From NCBI GenBank assembly GCA_023213395.1, contig CM041465.1, positions 28,837,741 through 28,901,740 on the forward strand: a DNA stretch of 64,000 bases, in the 5' to 3' direction. This document shows positions 46,601 through 58,079 of the stretch, in pieces (the stretch's first letter is position 1; each line of letters opens with the position of its first letter). A program made the position numbers and the translations under genes. Under the pieces are notes generated by a model. The model did no database searches. It saw only the letters and a list, made by a program, of their open reading frames with translations, and had not been told where the DNA came from. This DNA comes from Cycas panzhihuaensis (taxonomy: Eukaryota; Cycadophyta).

Positions 46601-47330
46601 CTACTTTATAGATTTGAACTCCTCTCTAAAGACAACATCATGGCTATACATAACCTTTTGTATTTCAAGGTTATAAAACTTATATCCTTGAACACCATCA
46701 CCATAGGCAATAAAAATAGTCTTTTCTTCTTTGAAATCAAGCTTAGTCCTTTGTTGTCTAGGAACATGCATAAAATCTTTACAACTAAAAACTCTAAGAT
46801 GAACAAGGGATGGTTTATTACCAGACCACACTTCTTCAAGTGTTTTATATACTAAGGTAGTTATTAGTGATTTATTTATCAAGTATCTTATAGTCATCAC
46901 AACCTCAACCCATAATTTCTTCTCTAATCCAATAGCACTAATCATATTCCTTGATCTCTCCAACAAGGTCTTATTCATCCTTTCAACAACTCTATTCTTC
47001 TATGGCATATAGGGAATTATCTTTTACCTTGCTATCCCATACTGCTTATAGAATTGCTTAAACTCCTTTGAGTAAAACTCTCCTCTATTATCAGTCCACA
47101 TTACCTTAATTTGCCTATCACTCTAATTCTTTACCAAGGCCTTGAATTCTTTAAATTTACTAAAGACTTTAGATTTTTGCCTAAGAAAGTACAACCATGT
47201 CTTTCTTGAGAAATCATCTATGAATAAGATAAAGTATTTAAACCCACCCAATGAGGGTACATCAATAGGTCCAAAAACATTATTGTGCACTAATTACAAA
47301 ATCTTCAAGCTTGAAGGAAAACTAACTTAA
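46601..47330 (-). pseudogene. Copia-E integrase
   Basis: A 125-codon open stretch (46978-46601) reads MNKTLLERSRNMISAIGLEK, KLWVEVVMTIRYLINKS, PSLVHLRVFSCKDFMHVP and KTIFIAYGDGVQGYKFYNLE, the second half of copia integrase. To the right, the part opposite 47090-47200 holds the D-N-G-G-E-F region with changes. N-R-T-L-L-E-R has the third catalytic Glu nearby upstream. Confidence 0.87.
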
Positions 47331-47332
47331 GT

Positions 47333-47575
47333 CTATTTTCCATATACATAATGCTTATATAAATCAAAATCAAAGGAGTCATTAATTCTAGAGATGTTTG
47401 CTTCCATACCTTTAGAGAATAAATTATGGAGACCTTTCTCTCTAATATGGCCTAATCTTTGATACCACAACATAGTTTTTCCAGCAAGTAATATTTGAGT
47501 CCTACCTATATTATTACTACTATTTGTAATAGTTGGACTGCAATTTATAGTACACATCATGCTTATATCAAGCTT
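47333..47575 (-). pseudogene. Copia-E pre-integrase region
   Basis: TMLWYQRLGHIREKGLHNLF matches copia-F TMLWHQRLGHIRKKGLHDLF (59340), the zinc-binding L-W-H-x-R-L-G-H motif with His changed to Tyr. Confidence 0.88.
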
Positions 47576-47599
47576 GTATAGAGTTCTAAATCAAACACC

Positions 47600-47960
47600 T
47601 CTTACTAATACCAATGCTCCTTGAACTATTCAACAACTATTTTTATTGAAAATCACTTCTATTCCTCCATCATCCAATTGACTAATAGAAAATAGACTCA
47701 TAGCTAAACAAGGAATATGACTCAAATTAGGGATAGTTTTAACCATTCCATCCCCAAATCAAACCTTTACCCTTCCATGAACCATAATTTTATATGGATA
47801 ATGATCCCCAAGAATTACTTCACCTCCATCAATACTTATATATTCATAAAACCACTCCCTATGGGAAGTAACATGAAGTGAAGCACCAGAGTTAGTTAAC
47901 TAAGACTCAACATTTGACAACTTACCTAAGGTTGCTAAATAAACATTGTCATCAACTTCA
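47600..47960 (-). pseudogene. Copia-E protease
   Basis: NSGASLHVTSHREWFYEYIS and IDGGEVILGDHYPYKIMVHG; the active-site Asp of D-S-G-A is Asn. Downstream SHIPCLAMSLFSISQLDD. Collinear with 58910-59160 of copia-F. Confidence 0.82.
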
Positions 47961-48790
47961 TTGGGGGTTTTTGCTACCATGGAAGAAGTAGCCTCAGGTG
48001 ACTTTCCTTTATCAACCTTGATTCAGTACTATCTCTTTATATGGATATCCTTTCTATATCTCCAATATACTAAGGGGCCTCTGCCTAGAGATTTGGATTT
48101 TCCTCCTTTGGTTATGATCCAATGTTTGACCTCTCACCACTAATACCTCTTTTAAATAATCTTCAGAAGATTTTTACCTTACCTCTTTTGATAGTAGAGC
48201 TGCAACAACATCATTAAATTTTAGTATGGTAGTAGTCGTGCTACTAATTGTCATTATAAGATTATCCCAAGAATTAGAAAATGAACATAATAGGGTAATA
48301 CACTTGTCTTCTTCATATATTATTACCCCAACTGAAATAAGTTAGCTCACCATAGTGTTAAATATAGTGAGATAATTTGCAACTGCATCTCCATCACTCA
48401 TCTTGAGTGAATATAGTTTTTTTTGAAGAAATAACTTATTAACTAAAGACTTAATCTAATACAAAGCCTCTAACTTTCTCCACAGATCTTTGGTTATAGA
48501 CTTTGTGGCAGCATTCAAAAATATTATGTCTAAAAGGCATAACCTTATTGAAGTAATTACTTTTCAATCAAGCTTCTTCTATTCTTTATCACCCATAGTC
48601 ACAAGCTTTGTTCCTACTTAGTAATCTATTGATCCTTCTCAATGAGGATATCTTTCATCTTTAGCTTCTACAACTCAAAGTTCTAGCCATTTAACTTTTT
48701 AATCTCCATCTCTGTAGTACTTACCATGATCTTCACACTCAAGTTCACTAAACAAGGCTCCCACTTACTAAATAGTTTTCCATAAAACTA
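47961..48790 (-). pseudogene. Copia-E gag
   Basis: Homologous to copia-F gag (58080-58810) in the minus strand: the region opposite 48250-48300 corresponds to CSLSNSWDNLVM, that opposite 48410-48480 to LWRKLEDFY and KLFLKKK. The zinc-knuckle region lies opposite 48040-48130. Many stops. Confidence 0.75.
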
Positions 48791-48793
48791 AAA

Positions 48794-48813
48794 CCCTTAG
48801 TTCTGATATCAAA
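48794..48813 (-). other. Copia-E primer-binding site
   Basis: The minus strand reads TTTGATATCAGAACTAAGGG, adjoining the 5' LTR; copia-F has TTTGATATCAGAGCTAAGGG in the same place. Confidence 0.85.
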
Positions 48814-49209
48814 TAAAAAGAAAATATAACTATAGAAGCAATGCGATAATAGAAATTTAAACCATGCAAAGAACAAATAATATAAATAAGCCAAGAACTC
48901 AATAAAGAACACTACGAGATTTAGGTCTAAGCATATATCTTTTATTAATCTGATAATATTTAAAGAATTGCATAGATGAATAAACCCTAGCTCTTCTCAT
49001 TGACTCATCAAAGACTCATCCACGACATTATGTTACATATGTCATTACATAAGAATATATAGACACAACACTAAAGATACCACCTTACAGTTTTACAATA
49101 CAATGGGCATAAACCATGGGCCAATAAAGACCCCCCAAACCCCATAAAAGGGCTTGAGTGCAATGCCTATATCCATGTAATACTTGCAAAGTGTTCAACA
49201 TATTTAACA
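48814..49209 (-). repeat. Copia-E 5' LTR (396 bp, deletion of GC island)
   Basis: Lacks about 98 bp present in the 3' LTR, including the GC-rich island; the junction reads AAAGACCCCCCAAACCCC. Confidence 0.92.
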
Positions 49210-49214
49210 AATCC

Positions 49215-49820
49215 TCCTCTTCTCTGCCTTCTGATATTAGATAAGTGTAGGTATATACTATCTACTATGTATTGTCCCTAGTTCATCTAGACTTCTTACT
49301 CACACCTCCTTACTACTCTTACCCATTGAGCTAAAACCCCTATGAAGTTTTACATTTTAGTAATCTAGAATATAATAATGAGAGCAATGATCCTTTGTAC
49401 AATAAGAACCACCTTTGTTGTCTATATAACCTTAATGGATATGCCGTGGGGACCAAACTAGTTAGCAAAACTAGTCAGATACTAATTATAGGCCTCTTGA
49501 TACTCATCATCCACTACCCTATTGAGTCTAAATCTATCTCCATACTAGATTACTCCTAATATCCTCACCACATCCCTTGGAGTAATATGTATGTCTCTGA
49601 TAGTCCATACTCTAAAGACATTCCTCCTTGGAATCCAATAACTAATGAAATCATGTAGCAACTCAAGTTCCATTAATAATTGGGTCAATCTACTCTCTTT
49701 GGATAGGCCATAAGCCCTTAATATGGTTTAATCTGCCTCATCCAACTGGCCAACTAGATCTCTAATAGCCAATCCCTTATTTTCTTGTATCTCTACCCAC
49801 TCTAAAGGCTATATCACATA
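49215..49820 (-). pseudogene. H2 antisense ORF, plant-mobile-domain (PMD) N-terminal part
   Basis: From about 49820 the minus frame reads EWVEIQENKGLAIRDLVGQL, then LMELELLHDFISYWIPRRNV, FRVWTIRDIHITPRDVVRIL and a Gly-Val ... YGDRFRLN. This fits the plant-mobile-domain signature in which a W-x-P ... N-x-F ... E/D-x-x-x-T-x-x-D-V-x-x-I-L-G block is central. The frame has stops at several Gln/Trp positions and is cut at 49215 by copia-E, resuming at 44254. Position and antisense orientation between pol and 3' LTR match the extra ORFs described for plant Tat-type elements. It could alternatively be a captured host gene. Confidence 0.65.
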
Positions 49821-51078
49821 AAAACAATCACATCATATTCTAATTTTTATATTATAAAAATGTTTATTTTTAATTTCTTTCTTTTCAAATCTAAAAATGT
49901 AATAAATCAGTTCAAAGCATGACCATTTATTAAAAAATGTGACTACATAGTTAAAAATGCAATTTGTTGTCAAAAATGTAATTTCTCTAATTCTACTATC
50001 AAACTATCTAATTGCATTATATAGCTATGCTTTTATGTTTTCCATTCTATAAAATCATGCTTTTGGTAAAAAAAAATTAGTTAAAAAAAAAATTAAAGCA
50101 AACTTACTAGATACCTAGCTCCTCATTGTATCCTATTAATATCTACCTCTTGGAGTTGATCCCTCACCAAAATAGGTCTAGATCATCTCAAAAAGTGAGT
50201 GAAAGGGCCCTTAAATAGCTTAATTTTCTAACTTCCTCATGTAAAATGAAATAACAAATATTTTCTTTTCTCTTAAAAAGAAAGGGTCCTTTTCTCCTTT
50301 TTTAAGCAAATTATCTTTTTCCATCTATTAGGATTATCCAAGTGAATCTTATCCTTTTACAATCGTCATTATTGGATAAAGTCACTTCTGGAATAAAGAA
50401 ATGATTTATCTTTTATCCATTAGGGTCAATTATTGACCTTATTATGCTTATCTTCTATGGAACATTTTGGAAACCTGAATACTATGTCTTTTGTTTATTT
50501 TCACTTTTAAATTAACTCCCAGCTTGGTCTCCATAATTCTCTAGGCCCTTTTACCTATTAATAAGCCTAAACTATGACAAGGAAAGCTACAAAATCTTTC
50601 ATCCCATTAATGAGCTTAAACTATGATGGAATGCTTTGAAAAGTCACTTACTAATGAGTTGAAACTGTGGTAGTTAAAAGCTCTGAAAAGTCACCTATTA
50701 ATAAGCCTAAAACTATGATAGTCCATCCTTCATGCTTTGGAAAAAGGACCTTCCTTCAAAGTGTGGTTAATAAGAGATGAACTATGATTAATTAGGTCTT
50801 TAAGTCCCACCCAATTTGTGAGAATTTTGCATTACTTTCACATTGAGTTAGTGTAAACCTAGTCCTTTAAGTAAGCCTCTAGGTAAGAACTTTTAAACTT
50901 ATGATTCTAGAAAATTTGTTTGACCTGATTGTAGTTCCTTTATAACTTAGTGAATCATCATTCACATACCTCATCCTAAACCTTTTATTTGATAGAGAAT
51001 CCTTCACTCTAATTGTTGTCACCTTTTCCCATCCTACTTCCTTTCTAAAGTATGAGCTTCAAGTGTCAAGGATATAAA
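49821..51078. other. H2 3' spacer between antisense ORF and 3' LTR
   Basis: No clear gene. The minus strand near 50230-50120 has a short coding-like stretch (ALSLTF ... DDLDLFW ... ILIGYNEELGI) that may be an upstream exon of the antisense ORF. A tandem repeat lies at 50550-50760. No convincing polypurine tract precedes the LTR. Confidence 0.45.
50550..50785. repeat. Degenerate tandem repeat, about 47 bp, four to five units
   Basis: Units start near ACCTATTAATAAGCCTAAAC (50551), CCCATTAATGAGCTTAAAC (50602), ACTTACTAATGAGTTGAAAC (50645) and ACCTATTAATAAGCCTAAAA (50692), each followed by TATGA/TGTGG and a GAAAAGTC-like part. Confidence 0.7.
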
Positions 51079-53379
51079 TGTTTCACCAAAACTTGGCCTC
51101 TTATTCATCCTTATCACTTTTAGTAATTTTCTTGTATTATTTCATGTGAAAATGATTGATTTAAGGTTTGTTTCATATTATAGTAAGCCATGTTTTAATG
51201 AAATGTTATATTGATTTTATCGATGACGTATGTTGAATGATGATGGTTATATTATTATGTTCTTTCACTTACTGATGAGTGATAACTATAGTTATTAGAT
51301 CTCTCTTCATGATCATTCTAACTTGTATTTCCTTTAAAACATTCATTTGTTTCATTCTTCTATCTTCATTTCATCTTTCGATGATCTCTTCTTCATTATT
51401 TTTGGGCTTCAACTTAAAGTTTTCATCTTTTCTGGGCTATTTTCTATTTATCATGTCTTTTTAGTCTTAATTTTCAATAAAAATATAATTCTTTTGACTT
51501 TTTAATGATAATTTTTATCTCTTAACTTGTCATATTTTTGGTCCTACAAAAAATGTGATCTATCACATTTTATGAAGATCACATTTTTCATTATTCACAA
51601 AATGCAACCAATCACATTTTTTACTCTCATGCATGCAATATTTTTTTAGCATGCCAACTTTACATGACATTGCCTAGATTTGATAGAAACTTACATCTTT
51701 AATGTGTAGGACTCTGCGAAACCCTAGAGTGTGTTGTTTCATTGGTAAATTGATGTGTTAGAGATCAGGTTTTAGTGTATGTTTCTTGAGATTTTAAAAG
51801 ATTCTTCTACCGGTATTCTAGAAAACTATTTAAAAGTGAAAGTGAAGCCCAAAGGAAGAATTTAAAGCCCCATTTTGCTAATTTACTACTGCATAAATTT
51901 TGATGGTTGATGCTTTTAAAGTATATGGTTTCTTACAAGTTTTTCATCTTCAAACTTCTTTTTCTTAGTAAAACCTTTCCTATTATGGTTTCTTGAGATT
52001 CTACAATTTTTTTAATGATTATTTATAATCAGAATTATTCCTCTCTTCTTGTTAATATTTGAGATACTTTTGCTAATATTTTTTCCTTGGAAAACTTGGT
52101 TGAGAAGTCAACCCTTTGTGGGAAGAAAAGGGGTAGACTATTATGAAGAATGATCATCTCTTCACTATAGAGATAACTACTCTCTCCCATTCTTTTTCAA
52201 TTGTCCAAGTCTCCAAGAGATCTAGTTTCACCTTTGCTTGTTTGTGGTTGTTGTTGATTTGATTGTTCTTATGTTTTTTCCTTTTTCTCTTTATTAGTTT
52301 TAAAGGAAAACTTGAAGATGTTTGATCATATTTGAAAGAAAGAAAGCCATTCTAAGGCAAAAATTCATCAATAGACTAGAGATTGCATAAAATTACTAGT
52401 GTTATCTTATTTAACTTCATTCTCTTTATTTCTTATTATTTAAGGAAAGAACTTTGAATATATGAATGATATATCTTTGTTTTGATTATATCACATGAGA
52501 CTTAAGGATCCTATGGTGTCCAAAAGACTTCATTTGTGATAGAATCTCTCTATTTTGTAGTATATTATTTGTTTATGGATGGTGATTTGATTATGGTTGA
52601 TTACATGTAATTTTTGTGGTCTAAATATCATTCATTATAGCAAAAATATATCTTTGAGATCTCTTACTTTCTTTTGAATTCATTCTCCTAAGGAAGATAA
52701 CATGTGATTGAAACTAAAACTTCATATAAACATTGGATGTTATTTGATCTCTTATCAATTTCTACACATAGTTGCATTTTATATTAGTTGCATTCCATGT
52801 TTGTCTTTCTCATTGAAAAGGTGTATTTTGCATTTAGAGGAAATAATTTCTCTTTTATTTTTAATGTGATTCATTTTATTAAAAAAAAAGGAAAAAGGCA
52901 TTATAAGTGTGATTAGTTCTCTTATTTCTTTGTCAAAAAGAAGGTAGTTAGGTCTTGTTGTCTTATTGTTTGTTCTTATGATTGCATTTTATTTAAAATA
53001 TACATAAAAAATAAAAGTAAATAAAAAAGAAAATCCTTCCATCACTTAATCCTTTTTTCTTCATTTTAGTAAAACTCAAAAGATTGAAAGAATAAGAGGA
53101 AAGGAGTCCCTAGAAAGGACACAAGATATATTATTAACGTAATCCTAAATTTAAAACTCCTCCATCTGATTATGTAGGTTAGTGGATTCAATCACCCCCC
53201 TTATATCTTAGTATTTCATTAATTTATTCATATCTTAATTAAATGACATAATCGAGTAGAGACTCCTTTTTAGGAGTTGGAAAAGGTGGTCCCTTAGGTT
53301 CTTATCTCTTAGCTTAGACTTGAAATAGAGGAAACATACTACTAGTTAGGAGATAGTTGGTCTAGGTCCAACTGAAGCA
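51079..53379 (+). repeat. H2 3' LTR (2301 bp)
   Basis: Full-length homologue of 16711-19028, TGTTTCACCAAAACTTGGCC to GGTCCAACTGAAGCA. Its right edge abuts the RT N-terminal part of the old gypsy element. Confidence 0.88.
51550..51571. promoter_or_regulatory. LTR palindrome, 10-bp arms, covarying with 17183-17204
   Basis: AAAATGTGAT, two bases, ATCACATTTT. Two further ATCACATTTTT-like copies follow within 60 bp. Confidence 0.5.
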
Positions 53380-54060
53380 TGCCACTATGAATTCATTGGT
53401 AATATGCTTAATTTTATTCTTTTAAAAGTAATAATTTTTGTATACACATAGGTTGGTGGGGTTATGGTGATTCTTGAGTTCTATGGTATGGTAAAACCCA
53501 CGATCTAGAGGAAGGTTACAAGGTAAGAGTGTAAATATGGGTTAGTATTTAGTTATAATAGTTTGGATATCTTGGTGGACATCTAACTATGGTTGAATGT
53601 TATTAAGGTGGACAATATATCCAATGCTACCATTGGGTTTCTTGCTCATTTACTTAGGGGAAATAACTTTGTTTGGTGCTGACTAGAGACTGTAAAGTTT
53701 GTGATTTTAGTTATACTAGTCTTTAAACATTATAAATAGATTATTTGAGAAATTATTAGTGCTATAAGTGCCTAACATTCTGAGCCATTGGCCTCTTAGG
53801 ATGGTATCTAATCTCCCAATATATAAGGCATAAAAATCTAACTTGAGTTGATATGTTTTGATTTAAACTTAGAAATTTCAAATAAATCCCACACAATGAA
53901 GGGTATAGTGGCCTAGTAAAGGATAATTAAAACCTATTATTAGCTTGATGTAGAGGTTTAGTTATCTATCTACCACAATATCTATGAAATTTAATGACAT
54001 GTTATCATTGATCAAAATTGTAATGAGGCTCTTCCTTAGTATCCCTCTTACTTGCAACAG
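53380..54060 (-). pseudogene. Old gypsy I: protease and RT start, right flank of H2
   Basis: The minus strand from 54030 reads ITILINDNMSLNFIDIVVDR (degenerate I-x-I-D-S-G-S-x-x-N-F-I protease start), then LDTILRGQWLRMLGTYSTNN (53800-53760), the V-V-L-G-x-x-W-L-R-x-L-G-P protease signature. The RT lead reads TKY then PIFTLLPCNLPLDRGFYHTI (53530-53480), and KNKIKHITNEF (about 53420-53390), the Q-K-x-x-I-x-x-x-V-x-E-M segment. It stops at the H2 LTR; the next RT segment is at 16710-16590. Stops throughout. Confidence 0.75.
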
Positions 54061-55707
54061 GTTAGGGTAGGCAAAAGAAGAGACAAAATAGATAAGGAAA
54101 CTTCATGTATAGGTTCAAGTGGTAGAGAAGCTTTCAATAGTGATTCATTTTATATTTTATCTTCATAATTAGAATTGAGCTCGATGGTGAATATTATTAG
54201 TTTACTAGCTTGGGGCCAATCACCCTAGAGTGAATCTATGAGAAGAGATAACTAAAGTAACTAGTCTCAAAGAGTATCCCTTTCAACCAATCCCTAAGAA
54301 GGGATATTGTCTACTTGTGAGTCCAATCTATAGAGAAGGAATTAAATGGATATAGGTTATGACATAGTTTATATATATATTAAAGAGATAAATCTAAATA
54401 AAATTAATTCAAATCAAGTATCAATATGTTAAGCTTATATGCATAAACTATCATGCATTCTTAGTTTAAATGAATACAAAATATAATAAACATATAAGCA
54501 ATCAAACCATATGGAATGTAAAATACAATTCCTTCTCATTTCACTTTGTCCATTCTTAAATGAATTAGAAATGAGAGTAAAATTCAAATAGTCACAAGAG
54601 ACAAAGGAGATATAGATGCTTAAGTTATACATAAGTTTATCCTATTATTTAGTCATTTACTTTCCTTTTTTAATCTTTTAAATGTACTTAAGAGAAAATG
54701 AAAGGATAGAAGATAATCATAGGTTTTAAGCCCAATACCTACTTTATTAAACTTTCAAGTATTTGTTCTTTTCTTATATAAGTAGGTAAGAGGGGAAGAG
54801 GAAAATAAAGCACATAATCAATAAACAAAAATGTTTATTCACTTAGCCTTCCTTTCCTTTCTTTACTTGTTTATAAGATCTTGAAACCAAGAAAAGAAAT
54901 TAAGAGTGTTGGGATAATAAATTAGTACCTTGTAAGTGATTACAATTGAATAACTTCACTTCTTTTTAATGCTCCTTATATTAAGTTATTACTTATCAGC
55001 TAAGAAAATAACATGTAGATATGGCAATAATTGATTCAAAGAAAATAATCCTCACATGCAAATCCATAAATTAACCAAGATTACAACAATAAGTATATAG
55101 TATTAGATAAACCTTGCATGCAAAATATAAACTACCTTGCTTAATGATCCTACCTAAAAGTTTTGGGTATGTTATTACAATCCTTAATATGGCCAAACTT
55201 ACTAAGATTTGTGAGATAAAATAAGAAGAAATGATGTGACTACTTTAATAAGGACTACAACTAGGAATTGAAACTCATTCAATACCTAAAAATAACCCCT
55301 AGACAACTTTACCAATGTTATAGAAACTTGGGAATCAAATCTAGTTTGATTCTTAAGTTTTATTAGTCTAAGAGATTAATAAAACCACTAGATATTAATG
55401 GAAATGAAAGCTAAAAATTAGTAATTAAAGATAAACTTGAATCAAACCATGAATTAACTTAAAAACTAGAAAATAATCCAAATAAAGTTACTTTTAATTT
55501 GAGCAAGACAAGTAGAGTATGCCTCAAAATGATGCCTTACTTTTGGTTAACATATCACCACCAAATCTAAGAAGCCATAAGGATGACAATATTGATGATA
55601 AAGAATGTTGAGGAAGAATGTAGTGAAGTTAAAAGACAAGTAGGAACTAAAGAAGACTAATCTCAAGAGATGATTGAGAAGTTGGGCTTAAGAACTGGGT
55701 AGGAATT
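54061..55707. other. No recognisable gene
   Basis: It should hold gag and 5' LTR of gypsy I if that element were complete, but I see no gag motif on either strand. AT-rich, scattered short frames only. Confidence 0.4.
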
Positions 55708-55897
55708 TGTTGAACATTAACATGGAATAAATGAGAGAAATGCAAGATATCTATATTATTGAGTAGGTATATACATATATATAGTTAGGGTTATAACCAC
55801 CTTGTAATCATCTTTGCTTTTGGTGACACATGTTCTCTCTTAATTATATTACATTAGTGTACATATAAGACTAATGATAAAACATTATATTCTAACA
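55708..55897 (-). repeat. Copia-G 3' LTR (about 190 bp)
   Basis: The minus strand starts TGTTAGAATATAATGTTTTA after a purine-rich AAAATAGGG tract and ends ATGTTAATGTTCAACA. A TATA-like CTATATATATGTATA lies in the middle. The right edge is firm; the left edge is judged from the TG...CA ends only. Confidence 0.6.
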
Positions 55898-56229
55898 CCC
55901 TATTTTAATGTTTTATCCAATTAATCCTACTTTGTCTCTTAGTGTTTGAAATCTATCTTTCCCCAATGGTTTGGTCAGAATATCGACTACTTGATCATTA
56001 GTTGAACAATAGAAAAGATCTATTTCTTTGTTATGAAAATTTGCTCTATTGAAGTAATATTAAACTTCAATGTGTTTGGTTATTACATGGAATATTGGAT
56101 TTTTGGTTAGTTTGATTATACTCTGATTGTCATAGTAGAGTGTTGTTATTCCTTGAGGTGCATCCAGATTCTTCAATAATTGTCTGAGCCAAACTACTTC
56201 AGTTATTACACTCACTACTAATGTTCATT

Positions 56230-56720
56230 TAGCTTTTGTTGGCAATAATGCTACAGTGGATTGCTTTATATAGCTCTAAGAAATTAGGGAGGAGCCTAAA
56301 AAGAAACAATATCCACTGGTTGACTTTCTTTATTCTTTGTCACCTGCCCAATTTAAATCATAGAATCCAATTAATTGATGTGATGTTTCCTTTAGAAACT
56401 TCAGCTTCAATTCAATTATTCCTTTGAGATATCTCAAGATCCTTTTTGCAGCATTCCAATGTGTTAATTTTGGCTCATGCATGTATCTTAATATTAGACT
56501 CATAGCATATGAAATGTCAAGTCTAGTTGTAGATGAGACTTCTAACAAGCTGTTTATACAAGGTTATATCAAAACAAGATTCTTCTTCATCCGGAATTAA
56601 ATTACAATTTACCTCTATAGGAGTGGAGCAAGGATTGCATTCTTCCATTCTAAACTTTGTTAGTAAATATCTGATGTATTTACTTTAACACAAAGTAACT
56701 GAATTGTCTTGTTGCTAAAT
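56230..56720 (-). pseudogene. Copia-G RNase H
   Basis: The open stretch 56548-56330 reads TTRLDISYAMSLILRYMHEP, THWNAAKRILRYLKGIIELK and LIGFYDLNWAGDKE, where the family has Y-x-D-A-D-W-A-G-D. Parts to 56230 (SNCGIEYS-like) are frameshifted. Confidence 0.82.
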
Positions 56721-57430
56721 TTGAATTCCCAAGTAGTAATTTAGGAATCCTAGATCAGTCATTTTAAATTTATTTCTCAGTTGCTTCTTTATGTTTGATA
56801 TTTATTCTTCATCATCACATGTGAGAAGCATATCATCAACATAAATAACTATTATGGTTATTGCTCCATCTTTATTTTTTATATACAAACTTGAATAAGA
56901 ACTACTTCTTTGGAAGCCATTTTTGCAGAGATGATTATATAGTTTAGCATACCAAGCATAAGGAGCTTGTTTCAGTCCATAAAGTGTCTTTTCTAATTTG
57001 CAAACTAGATGTTCTTATCCTGGTTTGACATAACCTTCTGGCTGAGACATGTAGACTTCTTTTTCAATTTCTCCATTCAGAAAATCACTCTTTATATCCA
57101 CTTGGTATATTTTCCAATTTTTATGTGCTATTAGGGCTATGATTATTCTAACTATATTTAGTTTAGCCACTGGAGAGAAAGTTTCTTCATAGTCTATACC
57201 TATTGTTTGTTTATATCCCTTTGCAACTAATCTATCCTTATATTTTTCTATTAGATCTTCTTTTGATTTTGTAAATCCACTTACAATCCATAACTGATTT
57301 ATTAGATGGTAGTTCAACTAGTTCTTAGGTTTGATTTTGTTAATTGAATCCAACTCAGCATCCAACACTTTCCTCCATTTGATATGATCTTTGGCTTTAG
57401 TGAAAGATTGTGGCTCTACATTACTTATTA
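56721..57430 (-). pseudogene. Copia-G reverse transcriptase
   Basis: The open stretch 57317-57015 reads KYKDRLVAKGYKQTIGIDYE, ETFSPVAKLNIVRIIIALIA and YQVDIKSDFLNGEIEKEVYM, a nearly intact RT fingers/palm region. The N-terminal lead at 57430-57320 has WRKVLDAELDSINK. The Y-V-D-D part lies opposite 56820-56850 (VYVDDMLLT-type). Cut off at 57470 by copia-F. Confidence 0.87.
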
Positions 57431-57470
57431 GGGCCCTTGGTTTTTGGCTTTTTGTTCTCTGAGGAAGAAT

Positions 57471-57972
57471 TGTTAGATATGTTGAACACTTTACAAGTGC
57501 TATATGGGTATAGGCGTTACACTCGAGCCCCTTTGTGGGCTTCAGGGGCTCGTTGTAGGGCCTCCAACTAGGGGGTCTAGGGGGCCAATGCCCCCGTTGG
57601 CGGGGGTTCAAGGGCAGGAGCCCCTAAGAGAAAGTTTTAGGTGTCTTATAGGGGTCTTTATTGGCTCAATGGTTTATTCCCATTGTATTATAAAATCATA
57701 AGGTGGTATCTTGCAATGTTGTGTCTATATATTCTTATGTAACCACATATGTAACATATGAATATGATGGCATGATCATGGATGAGTTGAGAAGAAGAGT
57801 TGGGGTTCATCTCTGTAACTCTTTAGTTATTTCTCAGATTAATAAAAGGTCTATGCTTAGACTTAAATCTCCTGGTGTTCTTTGTTGAGTGTTTGATTTG
57901 TTTATATTATTTATTCTTTGCATGGTTTAGAGTTCTGTTATCACATTACTTCTCAGTTATATTTTCTATTCA
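57471..57972 (+). repeat. Copia-F 5' LTR (502 bp)
   Basis: TGTTAGATATGTTGAACAC ... TTATATTTTCTATTCA. GC-rich island 57525-57627; TATA-like CTATATATTC near 57726. Confidence 0.95.
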
Positions 57973-57992
57973 TTTGATATCAGAGCTAAGGG
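57973..57992 (+). other. Copia-F primer-binding site
   Basis: TTTGATATCAGAGCTAAGGG; compare canonical TTGGTATCAGAGCT. Confidence 0.85.
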
Positions 57993-58079
57993 TTTTAGTT
58001 CTATGGGAAGTCATTTGGAAAGTGGGAGCCTTATGTAATGAACTTGAGTGTGAAGATCATGCCAAGCACTATAAAGATA

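Larger units (their letters stand above)
44255..49209 (-). mobile_element. Copia-E, Ty1/copia element in the H2 antisense ORF
   Basis: 3' LTR 44255-44748 and 5' LTR 48814-49209, target duplication AATCC on both sides (44250-44254, 49210-49214). Primer site and polypurine tract in place. Pol order, read leftward from the right: gag, protease, pre-integrase, integrase, RT, RNase H. Same family as copia-F (57471-62555): LTR starts TGTTAGATATGTTGAACAC in both. All frames interrupted. Confidence 0.93.

Noticed and set aside
46640-46855. Open + strand frame, also seen as 59971-60168 on the minus strand
   Set aside because: Both are antisense to the same integrase region in copia-E and copia-F; similarity follows from family membership.
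49215-49820. Host MAIN/MAIL-type gene
   Set aside because: It lies antisense inside H2, is split by copia-E, has many stops and lacks recognisable intron structure; an element-borne ORF is more likely.
51079-53379. Solo LTR interpretation
   Set aside because: Flanks (ATAAA, TGCCA) give no target duplication, and the right flank continues the RT found at the left of the 16711 LTR; a paired LTR explains more. Not fully excluded.
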